From Hyphomicrobiales bacterium (lineage in GTDB: Bacteria; Pseudomonadota; Alphaproteobacteria; Rhizobiales; Xanthobacteraceae): 35,582 bases of DNA. The stretch is from assembly GCA_017305455.1 (NCBI GenBank), contig JAFKKO010000142.1:1-35582 (forward strand). The letters are read 5' to 3'. Positions 25,587 to 32,469 of this stretch are shown piece after piece. The position numbers and the translations under genes were made by a program. The number at the start of each line of letters is the position of its first letter. The stretch's first letter is position 1. Below the pieces are notes generated by a model, which saw nothing but the letters and a program-made list of their open reading frames with translations, was not told the DNA's origin and did no database searches.

Positions 25587-25790
25587 TCATTCGGAGCGGC
25601 GCGCGCCGTTGCGGCGGGCGCGGCGGTTGAACTGCGCAAGCTCGCGCACGAAATCATCAAGGCGGCGCGAGGCGGCGACGTATTCGCGCAGCGTCAGCAG
25701 GAACGCGCCGCTCGCCGCGCTCGCCCACAGAAACAGCGCGAGATGCGCAAGATCGCCCCGCGCCGCGAAGGTGTTGATCAGATCGGTCAT
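25587..25790 (-). CDS. Small membrane protein, GTA g3.5-like by position
   Basis: A 67-aa protein starting MTDLINTFAARGDLAHLALF, with one membrane helix (about 13-35) and then a helical basic C-terminus (REYVAASRRLDDFVRELAQF). In RcGTA a small ORF (g3.5) lies between portal and protease; this one occupies the same place. The ATG at 25790 is chosen because longer in-frame sequence crosses repeat elements and has no coding character. Confidence 0.75.
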   Translation of the reverse strand: MTDLINTFAARGDLAHLALFLWASAASGAFLLTLREYVAASRRLDDFVRELAQFNRRARRNGARRSE

Positions 25791-25852
25791 TTGAATCTTT
25801 GATTCGGTCGTCTTGACCGCACAGGCTGTCGAAGACGGCGTGAACGCCCTTT

Positions 25853-25915
25853 CGCCCCGGCCATCCACGACTGTTGTTTGTAGACGTGGATCACCGGGAC
25901 AAGCCCGGTGATGAC
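25853..25915. repeat. REPIN-like inverted pair, type A (left half partial)
   Basis: CGCCCCGGCCATCCACGAC on the left, a 14-base spacer, and on the other strand CGTCATCACCGGGCTTGT then CCCGGTGATCCACG. The right half is a complete hairpin; the left half lacks its outer arm. It lies between portal and g3.5-like genes. Confidence 0.78.
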
Positions 25916-25934
25916 GGAGCAGTGAATGCCCGTT

Positions 25935-25981
25935 CCTCATCCTGATGAGCGATCCGCAGGATCGCGTCTCGAAGGATGAGG
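25935..25981. repeat. Palindromic repeat, type C
   Basis: Outer inverted ends CCTCATCC (25935-25942) and GGATGAGG (25974-25981) enclose a perfect inner hairpin GCGATCC-GCA-GGATCGC (25949-25965). It differs in sequence from types A and B. A related unit follows at 26030, and CTCATCCTGAGGAG within the 17842 element looks like a relic of the same family. Confidence 0.82.
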
Positions 25982-26029
25982 AACGGATATCACGGCCTCC
26001 CAAGCGCGTTCACGCACGGCTTCAACGCG

Positions 26030-26072
26030 CATGGTTCGAGACGGCGCTGACGCGCCTCCTCGCCATGAGGAT
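26030..26072. repeat. Palindromic repeat, type C, abutting the portal stop codon
   Basis: CATGGTTCGAGACGGCGC, TGAC, GCGCCTCC then TCGCCATGAGGAT: the GGCGC/GCGCC stem and CATGG/CCATG ends form an imperfect palindrome. Its right end touches the portal gene's stop (26072-26074). Together with 25853 and 25935 it makes a cluster of three repeats in one 281-base gap. Confidence 0.72.
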
Positions 26073-27247
26073 CATCCCAACCGATCGCCGCCGGCGATCG
26101 GCGCATAGCCGGTCGCCTCACGCTTCTCGTTCAGTGTCAGGAACGGCGCGGCGGCAATCCGCTCCCACAGCGCGGCGCGATCGGCCGCCAGCGCATCGAT
26201 CTTGTCGGTATCGATGACCAGCCGCAACTCCTCGCCGAATTGCGGCGCGAGCCACTGCGCCAGCGCGGCGCCGACCCGTGCGGCCAGCGGCAGGATGGTC
26301 TGCCGCCACAGCGCGCGATTGGCTTCCTGGAAATTGGCGTAGGTGTTGTCGCCCGGAATGCCGAGCAGCATCGGCGGCACGCCGAAGGCGAGCGCGATCT
26401 CGCGCGCGGCGGCGTGCTTGGCCTCGAGGAAATCCATGTCCTTGGGCGTCAGCGACATCGCCTTCCAGTCGAGCCCGCCTTCGAGCAACAACGGACGCCC
26501 GGCATTGACCGCGCCCTGATAGGTGTCGGTGAGTTCGCGCTTGAGGCGATCGAATTGCTGGTCGGACAGCACCGCGCCGTCCGGCCCGGAATAAACCAGC
26601 GCGCCGGAGGGCCGCGCCGCATTGTCGAGCAGCGCCTTGTTCCACTTCGCCGCGGCGTTGTGGGTATCGACCGCGACCGCCGCGGCCTCGATCGGCGCGC
26701 AGCCATAATGATCGTCGAGCGGATGAAAAAACGTCAGATGCAGAATCGGCGGCATGCGCGCTTGCGTCTGCTCGAAGCGCACGTTGCGTCCCGCCACCGC
26801 ATATTCATAGGCATCCGGCCAGCCCTCGCTGCCCGGCACCACCCTCATGCGGTCGGGCCGCAACGCGTAAAGCTCGCGCACCTCGTCATCAAGCGCGACC
26901 CCTTCGACATAGGCGTTGCCGGCCAGCAGCATCTGCGCATAGAGCGTCTCGAAGAAGCTGGCGCCGTCCTGACGCGGATTGGGCCGCATCAGCAGGCGCA
27001 GCAGCGGGTGCCGATCGCGCTCCAGCGCGCCTTCGTAGAGCAGGAAGCCGCACGAGGCCGCGTTCTCCGCGATCAGCCGCACCGCGCGATGCACGATGGC
27101 GTTGGCAAGATAGCCCTCGCGCGCCAGCGCCGCATAATCGCGCGGCGTCCACCGCGCCCGCCCGCCAGATTCGAACGCCAGCACCTTCGCCGTGCGCGAG
27201 GCTTTGGATTCGGGGGCGGTGAAGAGGTATTTGAAGCGGTTGAGCAT
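26072..27247 (-). CDS. HK97-family portal protein (g3)
   Basis: A 391-aa portal equivalent to RcGTA g3, the dodecameric ring through which DNA enters the head. Landmarks are WTPRDYAALAREGYLANAIV, LLRLLMRPNPRQDGASFFET, LLAGNAYVEGVALD, FHPLDDHYGCAPIEAA and PPMLLGIPGDNTYANFQEAN. The length is normal and no key segment is missing. The ATG at 27247 follows a purine-rich leader. A 456-base gap containing a broken GIY-YIG element separates it from the large terminase. Confidence 0.95.
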   Translation of the reverse strand: MLNRFKYLFTAPESKASRTAKVLAFESGGRARWTPRDYAALAREGYLANAIVHRAVRLIAENAASCGFLLYEGALERDRHPLLRLLMRPNPRQDGASFFETLYAQMLLAGNAYVEGVALDDEVRELYALRPDRMRVVPGSEGWPDAYEYAVAGRNVRFEQTQARMPPILHLTFFHPLDDHYGCAPIEAAAVAVDTHNAAAKWNKALLDNAARPSGALVYSGPDGAVLSDQQFDRLKRELTDTYQGAVNAGRPLLLEGGLDWKAMSLTPKDMDFLEAKHAAAREIALAFGVPPMLLGIPGDNTYANFQEANRALWRQTILPLAARVGAALAQWLAPQFGEELRLVIDTDKIDALAADRAALWERIAAAPFLTLNEKREATGYAPIAGGDRLG

Positions 27248-27327
27248 CGTGTTTCCGTTTCTTCTGATGGGTGGCCGGTCAAGTGCGTGGCGCCATATGA
27301 GACGCTATCTCCGCCTCACCTAAAAAT

Positions 27328-27360
27328 CGTCATTGCCGGGCCTGACCCGACAATCCATCA
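27328..27360. repeat. REP-like half (left flank of the GIY-YIG element)
   Basis: CGTCATTGCCGGGCCTGA then CCCGACAATCCATCA, a type A half-unit ending 7 bases before the GIY-YIG start codon. It pairs in inverted orientation with the half at 27661-27692. The arrangement equals a REPIN whose ~27-bp spacer is replaced by a nuclease gene. Confidence 0.85.
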
Positions 27361-27367
27361 TTCCTGC

Positions 27368-27653
27368 ATGAGTTACTGGGTTCACATCCTCGCCAGCACA
27401 CCGGCTGGGACACTCTATGTCGGCGTCACCAACGATCTCGTCCGCGCACTATGAACACCGCGAAGGAGCTGCCGAGGGTTTCACTCGCAAATACGCTGTC
27501 AAACGCCTCGTTTACTTCGAACCCCACGACACGGGTCTCCAGGCAATCCAGCGTGAGAAGAACATCAAGCACTGGCCGCGCAAATGGAAAATCGACCTTA
27601 TCGTCCGCGACAATCCGGAATGGCGTGATCTTTACGATGATATTGTCCGCTGA
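27368..27653 (+). pseudogene. GIY-YIG nuclease gene, frameshifted
   Basis: The first frame from the ATG at 27368 reads MSYWVHILASTPAGTLYVGV then TNDLVRAL and stops at once. The following frame continues EHREGAAEGFTRKYAVKRLV, then AIQREKNIKHWPRKWKIDLI, and ends NPEWRDLYDDIVR. Together they make one ~95-aa GIY-YIG domain protein (WVHIL and LYVG as the GIY/YIG strands). The break lies at 27447-27450, where four bases stand in place of the six expected for a VRRVYEHR-type junction, so a 2-base loss is likely. It sits between inverted REP-like halves inside the GTA cluster, on the opposite strand. Confidence 0.88.
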
Positions 27654-27660
27654 CGCGGAC

Positions 27661-27692
27661 GATGGATGCGCGGGTCAAGCCCGCGCATGACA
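27661..27692. repeat. REP-like half (right flank of the GIY-YIG element)
   Basis: GATGGATGCGCGGGTC then AAGCCCGCGCATGAC, the inverted partner of 27328-27360. It begins 8 bases after the GIY-YIG stop and ends 11 bases before the large terminase stop codon. Confidence 0.85.
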
Positions 27693-27703
27693 TGACACAG
27701 AAC

Positions 27704-29008
27704 TCACAACTCCCTCACCCTCGGCGTGCGGGGCGCGGTGAAGCTGAGCGAGGCGATCGCCCACACCAGCGCGTCGAGACGATCCGGCGAACGGCCGGAC
27801 GACAAACCCGACGGCGAGAAATCGCACATCTCGTCTTCCAGCGCCGGAAACACACCGGCATGTTTGACGCGGCCCTGCTCGTAGAGCGTCGCCACCGGTT
27901 CAGCACGCAGCCATTTGCCGCGCGAGGCCCGCACCGCGATCACCGGCACGCTGGCATCGACCTCCGCGATCACCGCGCGCACCATCTCGCCGCCCTGGTT
28001 GACCTCGACCACCAGCGCGTCGGCCTCGAGCCGCCGCCACAGCGCGATGGCCTGCGAGGCCCACACCGCCGGTGTTGCATTTGAAACCGTCTCGTCGGCG
28101 AGCACGACAATCATCCCCTCGCCGCTGACGCCCGCCGCGACAATGCCGCAGCGGTCGGCGCGCTTGCCGGACGAGACCGGCGGATCAACCGCGACCACGA
28201 TGCGTGCCAGCGAGGGCGCCGCCTCGATGCGGCATTGTTCAAGTTGCGCGCGCGACCACAGCGCGTCCGGCCGCTCCTCGATCAGCTCGCCGTCGAGTTC
28301 CTGCCGGCCGAGCCGCGTGCCGGCGTAGCGCGCCATCACGCCCTGCAGAAAGCTCGGCGCAAGGTTGAACGCATTGACGCGGGTCGCCGCGCGCGTCACC
28401 GCGCAGCTTGCATCATTCAGCAGCCGCTTGATCAGCGCGGTCGGCCGCGGCGTGGTGGTGATCAGTTGCCGCGGCTGCGCGCCGAGCCTCAGCCCGAACT
28501 GCAGCATATCAAAAGTCTCGTCGGCATAACGCCATTTCGCCAGTTCGTCCGACCAGGCGCAGCCGAATTGCGGGCCGCGCAGACTCTCCGGATCTTCGGC
28601 GGAGAACGCATAGGCCACCGCGCCGTTGCTCCATTCCAGCCGCTTGCGCGAGGAAATCCATGACGGCCGCTCGCCCTGCCGATGCACAGCGAGCAGGCCG
28701 GAGACGCCCTCGATCATCACCTCGCGCACATCGTGCTCGGTCTCGCCGACCAGCGCGATGCGACCGACAGCCTCCCGCGCCAGCGGCGCAAGGCCAAGCG
28801 CCTGCGCCTTGATCCATTCCGCGCCGGCGCGGGTCTTGCCCGCGCCGCGCCCGCCGATCATCAGCCAACTCAGCCACGGCTCGCCGCCCGCGGCCGTCGC
28901 GGGCGGCCATTGATGGTCGTGCGCGAACAGCCGCCAGTCGGTCGCGATCAGATCGAGATCGCGTTCACTCAGTTGCGCCAGGATGGCGAGGCGCTGTTTC
29001 GGCGACAA
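27704..29008 (-). CDS. Terminase large subunit (g2)
   Basis: Packaging motor equivalent to RcGTA g2: an ATPase that threads DNA through the portal plus a nuclease that cuts headful lengths. Landmarks are Walker A GGRGAGKTRAG, Walker B region FGCAWSDELAKW, the coupling motif TTTPRP, and the nuclease acidic residues in VAVDPPVSSGK, LVVEVNQGGEM and SPDRLDALVWA. The TTG at 29008 with GGAG five bases upstream is my preferred start (434 aa); a GTG at 29077 gives 457 aa but has no ribosome site. Either way it overlaps the terminase-small-like gene, so the two are coupled. Confidence 0.94.
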   Translation of the reverse strand: MSPKQRLAILAQLSERDLDLIATDWRLFAHDHQWPPATAAGGEPWLSWLMIGGRGAGKTRAGAEWIKAQALGLAPLAREAVGRIALVGETEHDVREVMIEGVSGLLAVHRQGERPSWISSRKRLEWSNGAVAYAFSAEDPESLRGPQFGCAWSDELAKWRYADETFDMLQFGLRLGAQPRQLITTTPRPTALIKRLLNDASCAVTRAATRVNAFNLAPSFLQGVMARYAGTRLGRQELDGELIEERPDALWSRAQLEQCRIEAAPSLARIVVAVDPPVSSGKRADRCGIVAAGVSGEGMIVVLADETVSNATPAVWASQAIALWRRLEADALVVEVNQGGEMVRAVIAEVDASVPVIAVRASRGKWLRAEPVATLYEQGRVKHAGVFPALEDEMCDFSPSGLSSGRSPDRLDALVWAIASLSFTAPRTPRVREL

Positions 29009-29549
29009 TGCGCTCCAGGCGGCTCGCGAGCTCGCGTCGAAGCTCGTTGATGTCTCGCGGCACGGCGTCGTCGTCACGTTGCGCTTTCTCCTCGCCCGCC
29101 CTCAACTGCATCACCTCGCGCAGCGTTCGTGCCAGCGAGGCAAGCATCCGCGCCCGCCGCTCGGCCTGGCCGTGCTGGCGCAGCGGCATCGACTTGCCGC
29201 TGACCAGGCTTTCGATCTGATTGAGTTCGTCCTCGATCGCGCCGGAGACACGTTCGAGCAGCACCGCGACCGGCGCGCGCGACGACGCGCCGAGAATCTT
29301 CTGCTCGACGGTGCGGGCCCCATCCATCCGCGGCGTGCGCGCATTGGCGCGCGTGCGCAGGGCGGCCTTCTTTTTCGCCGTCGTCGCTTTCTTCGCCGTT
29401 GTCGCCGCCGCTTTCGGTTTCGCGACTGCGGTCGTTGTCGCGGCGCGCTTGGCCGCCTTCACCGGCACTGTCTTTGCTGTCTTTTGTACGCGCACGGCTT
29501 TGCGTCCCGCCGGCGCGCGTGCCGGTCTGGCGGGAGTCTTCGAAGCCAT
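28965..29549 (-). CDS. Terminase small subunit-like protein (g1 position) with histone-H1-like tail
   Basis: A 194-aa protein directly before and overlapping the large terminase, the position of RcGTA g1. Residues 1-75 are almost wholly Lys/Ala/Thr/Arg/Pro (for example KAAATTAKKATTAKKKAALR), like histone H1 or AlgP-type tails. Residues about 78-190 are helical (TVEQKILGASSRAPVAVLLE, DELNQIESLVSGKSMPL, LASLARTLREVMQLR). No helix-turn-helix is evident. The helical part would fit a small terminase oligomerisation domain and the tail would bind DNA without sequence preference; both are inference from position and composition. Confidence 0.72.
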   Translation of the reverse strand: MASKTPARPARAPAGRKAVRVQKTAKTVPVKAAKRAATTTAVAKPKAAATTAKKATTAKKKAALRTRANARTPRMDGARTVEQKILGASSRAPVAVLLERVSGAIEDELNQIESLVSGKSMPLRQHGQAERRARMLASLARTLREVMQLRAGEEKAQRDDDAVPRDINELRRELASRLERIVAETAPRHPGATE

Positions 29550-29597
29550 GTGTCAAAAATCCTCAAAGCCGCGAACGTCCGCGACGTCGCGCTCCCG

Positions 29598-29750
29598 TCA
29601 GGTGCGGAAGAACAGGAACCAGACGATCGCCAGCGTGAAGGCCGCTGCGATGGTGCTGACGGTCAACAGCGCGAGCACCGAGGGCCCCGGTTCGGCGGAG
29701 CGCGCCTCGGTCGGAGTCTCAACGATGCGGTCGTTCTGTTTGATCGGCAT
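29598..29750 (-). CDS. 50-aa membrane protein, first gene downstream of the GTA promoter
   Basis: Reads MPIKQNDRIVETPTEARSAE, then one strong membrane helix (about 24-47) ending in FLFFRT. GAGGA precedes the ATG at 29750. It is the first ORF after the candidate promoter at 29867-29895 and lies 48 bases before the terminase-small-like gene, so it should be on the GTA transcript. I recognise no family. A longer in-frame reading to 29867 would begin inside the -10 element and is rejected. Confidence 0.65.
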   Translation of the reverse strand: MPIKQNDRIVETPTEARSAEPGPSVLALLTVSTIAAAFTLAIVWFLFFRT

Positions 29751-29866
29751 GGCATCCTCGAATGACTGGCGTGGACCGCGGCGCCTCAGGGATGCCGCGC
29801 ACTTGCAGATCCAACGCCGCGCGGCGGGAGCCGTTCCCTCAAGACCCAATTGTCGAGCATGACGCA

Positions 29867-29895
29867 AACCTACTGCGGCAGCGTCACGCTGTCAA
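29867..29895 (-). promoter_or_regulatory. Sigma70-type promoter facing the GTA cluster, with internal dyad
   Basis: On the minus strand: TTGACA (29895-29890), exactly 17 bases, then TAGGTT (29872-29867). The -35 is a perfect consensus and the -10 matches at four of six positions. The spacer contains an inverted repeat, GGCAGCGT-C-ACGCTGTC on the plus strand (29877-29893), that overlaps the -35, as expected for a repressor operator. Transcription would start near 29860, about 110 bases before the 50-aa membrane protein. Confidence 0.65.
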
Positions 29896-30012
29896 GGACT
29901 ATTTTCCTAAAAGAGAAGCTGCAATTCCAAGACGCACAAAGAGGCTTGATCAGCGCCGGTTCCGCGGAAAAGATCGCGCATTGCCAAAGCTCTTTTTCAA
30001 AGGGAGGCTTGC

Positions 30013-30207
30013 ATGAAATTCCTCACCCTCGCCTGCGGCGTCGCCGCATCCCTGCTCTTGCTGATGCCGCCGGCGGACGCCGCGCCGAAAAAGAGTCGCG
30101 AGGAATGTCTTGCGCTCGCCAAGTCGCGCGGCTTCAACGGCGGCGGAACGCGAGGCGGCGCCGAACGGGGAGAATTCGTCAAGGCCTGCATGCAGGGCAA
30201 GAACTAG
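30013..30207 (+). CDS. Small secreted PsiF-like protein
   Basis: A 64-aa precursor: signal peptide MKFLTLACGVAASLLLLMPP with likely cleavage after ADAA, then a short mature peptide with two cysteines spaced as in PsiF repeats (EECLALAKSRGFNGGG then FVKACMQGKN). GGGAGG precedes the ATG. It is divergent from the GTA cluster and ends 10 bases from the convergent MFS stop. The PsiF similarity is by pattern only; function unknown. Confidence 0.7.
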   Translation: MKFLTLACGVAASLLLLMPPADAAPKKSREECLALAKSRGFNGGGTRGGAERGEFVKACMQGKN

Positions 30208-30217
30208 AACCCGAGCC

Positions 30218-31789
30218 CTACTCCGCCATCTCCGCGGTCTGCATCTCCGGCGGGCCGGCAAGCGGCCGCTCTTCCATCAGCAGGAACAGCGTCGCCGCCG
30301 TCGCCATGAACAGCGCTGCCGCGCCGAACAGATAGCGGAAGCCGGCGATCATATCCTGCGGGGTGATGCCATGCGCGCCGCCGCCGCCGTGTTCGCCGAT
30401 CGAGATGTTGCGGCCAAGCACCATCAGCAGGATCGCGCTGAACAGCGCCACCGCGAAGGACGACATCAGCGCGCGGACGAAGTTCAGCGCGCCGGTTGCG
30501 GTGCCGACCTGTGCGCGCGCCACCGCGTTCTGAATCGAGACCACGCTGACCGGAAAGCAGGTGCCGAGGCCGAGCGCATAAAGCGCCAGCAGCGTCAGCA
30601 CGACCCACAGCGGCAGCGGAATCGCGAACGCCAGCACCAGCGCGCAGAGCGTCGCCATGCTGGCGCCGACGATCGCCGACCATTTGTAATGCCGCGTCTT
30701 CATCATCACGCGCCCGGCGATCCACGCTCCGAACACCGTCACCGCCACCAGCGGGATCAGCGCGATGCCTGCCTCGCTGGCGCCGAGGTGATAGACCGTC
30801 TCGTAATACAGCGGCATGTGCACGGTGAGCGCGATCATCGCGCCGAGCGCGCAGCCGCCCGAGATCATGGCGTAGGGCACCACCGGTCCGGAGATCAGCG
30901 GGATCGGCAGGAACGGCTCCTCGGTGGTGCGCGCGTGCCAGACGAAGGCCAGCGTCAGCAGCACCGCCGAGCCGATCATGGCGAGCAGCGTCGGCGACAG
31001 CCACGCCAGTTGATGGCCGCCCCAGGTCAGCGCCAGCAGGAAAATCACGGCGGACGCCATCAGCAGCAGACCGCCGACCCAGTCGAGCTTGCGCGGGCGG
31101 TGATAGACCGGGATTTTCTTCATGCGCGGCAGCAACAGCACCAGCGACAGGATGCCGAGCGGCAGGTTGATCCAGAAGATCATCGACCAGTGCAGATGCT
31201 CGGCGAACACGCCGCCCAGCACCGGGCCGCCGACGCCGGCCGCGACATAGACCGAACTGAAATAGGCCTGATAGCGGCCGCGCTCGCGCGGCGAGACGAT
31301 ATCGGCCACCAGCGTCTGCACCAGCGGCAGGATGCCGCCGCCGCCGAGACCCTGCAGCCCGCGCGCCAGAATCAGCGTGAGAATGTCCTGCGCCAGCGCG
31401 CACACAACCGAGCCGACCAGAAACAGGCTGGTGGCGGCGATGATCATGGCGCGGCGGCCGTAGATGTCGCTGAGCGCGCCATAGACCGGGGCCGCGGCGG
31501 TGGATGACAAGAGATAGGCGGTGATGATCCACGACAGGTTGGAGACATCGCGGAATTGCTGGCCGATGGTCGGCAGCGCGGTGGCGACGATGGTCTGGTC
31601 CAGCGCGGTCAGGAACAGGTTGAGCATGAGACTCAGCACGATGGTGCGGATTTCCTCATGCGTCAGCGGCGCGGCCGGCGCGATCGTCGGCGCGTCGACA
31701 ATGTCGATCACCTCGCCGCCGATCGCGGCCAAGCCATCATCCCCCTGTGGGTCCGCGGGTCCGCGGCCCGATCCTTCCAGTCTGTTCAT
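30218..31789 (-). CDS. DHA2-family MFS drug exporter (EmrB/QacA-like)
   Basis: A 523-aa inner-membrane proton-driven exporter with about 14 membrane helices. Motif D1 region ALDQTIVATALPTIGQQF, motif A GALSDIYGRRAM, GLQGLGGGGILPLVQTLVAD, and motif C-like GVGGPVLGGVFAEHLHW followed by MIFWINLPLGI are all present, as in EmrB/QacA types. The start MNRLEGSGRG (ATG 31789) is preferred; in-frame sequence to 31924 is Arg/Ala-rich and not protein-like. No membrane-fusion partner or regulator is adjacent, so the substrate is unknown. Confidence 0.92.
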   Translation of the reverse strand: MNRLEGSGRGPADPQGDDGLAAIGGEVIDIVDAPTIAPAAPLTHEEIRTIVLSLMLNLFLTALDQTIVATALPTIGQQFRDVSNLSWIITAYLLSSTAAAPVYGALSDIYGRRAMIIAATSLFLVGSVVCALAQDILTLILARGLQGLGGGGILPLVQTLVADIVSPRERGRYQAYFSSVYVAAGVGGPVLGGVFAEHLHWSMIFWINLPLGILSLVLLLPRMKKIPVYHRPRKLDWVGGLLLMASAVIFLLALTWGGHQLAWLSPTLLAMIGSAVLLTLAFVWHARTTEEPFLPIPLISGPVVPYAMISGGCALGAMIALTVHMPLYYETVYHLGASEAGIALIPLVAVTVFGAWIAGRVMMKTRHYKWSAIVGASMATLCALVLAFAIPLPLWVVLTLLALYALGLGTCFPVSVVSIQNAVARAQVGTATGALNFVRALMSSFAVALFSAILLMVLGRNISIGEHGGGGAHGITPQDMIAGFRYLFGAAALFMATAATLFLLMEERPLAGPPEMQTAEMAE

Positions 31790-31984
31790 GCCGTCTGCTT
31801 GATGGTCGGCGCGCCAAGGCGCTGCCCGGCCGCGTTTCGTTGCTGCGCGTATTGGTAGCGTTGTCTGCCGCGCAGCGTTAGCCGTCCCGGCGCATGGGGC
31901 CGTGCGCAAACCGCAGCAATGCACGCAAATGTGATCGGGGCGAGCTGAAGCGGTGCGCGCCTCCGGCAGGCTGACAGGGATGCC
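31790..31984. other. Upstream region of the MFS gene
   Basis: 195 bases between the MFS start and the first direct repeat. I see no coding ORF, terminator or convincing promoter in it. Confidence 0.5.
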
Positions 31985-32137
31985 GTGCCCCGGACGCTAC
32001 GTAGCGCTAAGCGGTGCGTAGCGTCCGGGGCCGTTCCAAACGCCGGTGTCCGTAACGGTCCCGGTTCTGCGAAGCCATAGCGCGTCGGAAGACGCGCGTG
32101 AACGCGCTTTTGGCACGCTGCATCGCGCCCGGGACAC
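31985..32137. repeat. Direct repeat R1 flanking the GIY-YIG gene
   Basis: A 153-bp copy related throughout to 32470-32625, with an identical 73-base core (32061-32133 versus 32549-32621). It carries two hairpins: a 14-bp stem CCCCGGACGCTACG/CGTAGCGTCCGGGG (31988-32001 with 32017-32030), and GCGCGTC-GGAA-GACGCGC (32080-32097) with a GNRA-type loop. Confidence 0.92.
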
Positions 32138-32172
32138 GGATAGAGTGCAAACCGGGAGGGGGCCGGCGCGTG

Positions 32173-32463
32173 ATGAATAACCGGTTTTTCGTCTACATCC
32201 TCACTAACCGCCCGCGCGGCGTTCTTTACGTCGGCGTCACCAACGACCTCGCCCGCCGAATCTCGGAGCATCGCACCAAGCTGACGCGAGGTTTCACTGC
32301 GGCCCATGGCGTGATCTTGCTTGTCCACGCGGAAGAATATGCCTCCATCCTGGAAGCCCGCGCCCGCGAGCATGCCCTCAAGCGATGGCGGCGAAACTGG
32401 AAATTTGAACTGATCGAGAAAGACAATCGGGAATGGCGCGATCTTTCCAACGAAATTTGCTGA
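32173..32463 (+). CDS. GIY-YIG nuclease-domain protein (intact)
   Basis: A 96-aa single-domain GIY-YIG protein. VYI (7-9) and YVG (19-21) supply the GIY and YIG strands; R28/R29, EHR (32-34) and a basic helix EHALKRWRRNWKFELI follow, ending DNREWRDLSNEIC. It belongs to the small YhbQ/UPF0213-like group. The ATG at 32173 with a GGGAGG tract upstream is preferred; an earlier in-frame start at 32098 lies inside repeat R1. It lies between two ~155-bp direct repeats. It is clearly homologous to the broken copy at 27368 (shared LYVGVTNDL and EWRDL), though diverged. Confidence 0.92.
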   Translation: MNNRFFVYILTNRPRGVLYVGVTNDLARRISEHRTKLTRGFTAAHGVILLVHAEEYASILEARAREHALKRWRRNWKFELIEKDNREWRDLSNEIC

Positions 32464-32469
32464 TGTGGC

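Noticed and set aside
16129-27692. CRISPR array or tandem repeats
   Set aside because: The repeats are dispersed palindromic intergenic units of three families with no regular spacing and no cas genes.
7382-29750. An ordinary temperate prophage
   Set aside because: No integrase, repressor, replication or small-RNA/tRNA attachment site is seen, and the gene order is that of GTAs with a short tape measure. Flanks beyond the window could still change this.
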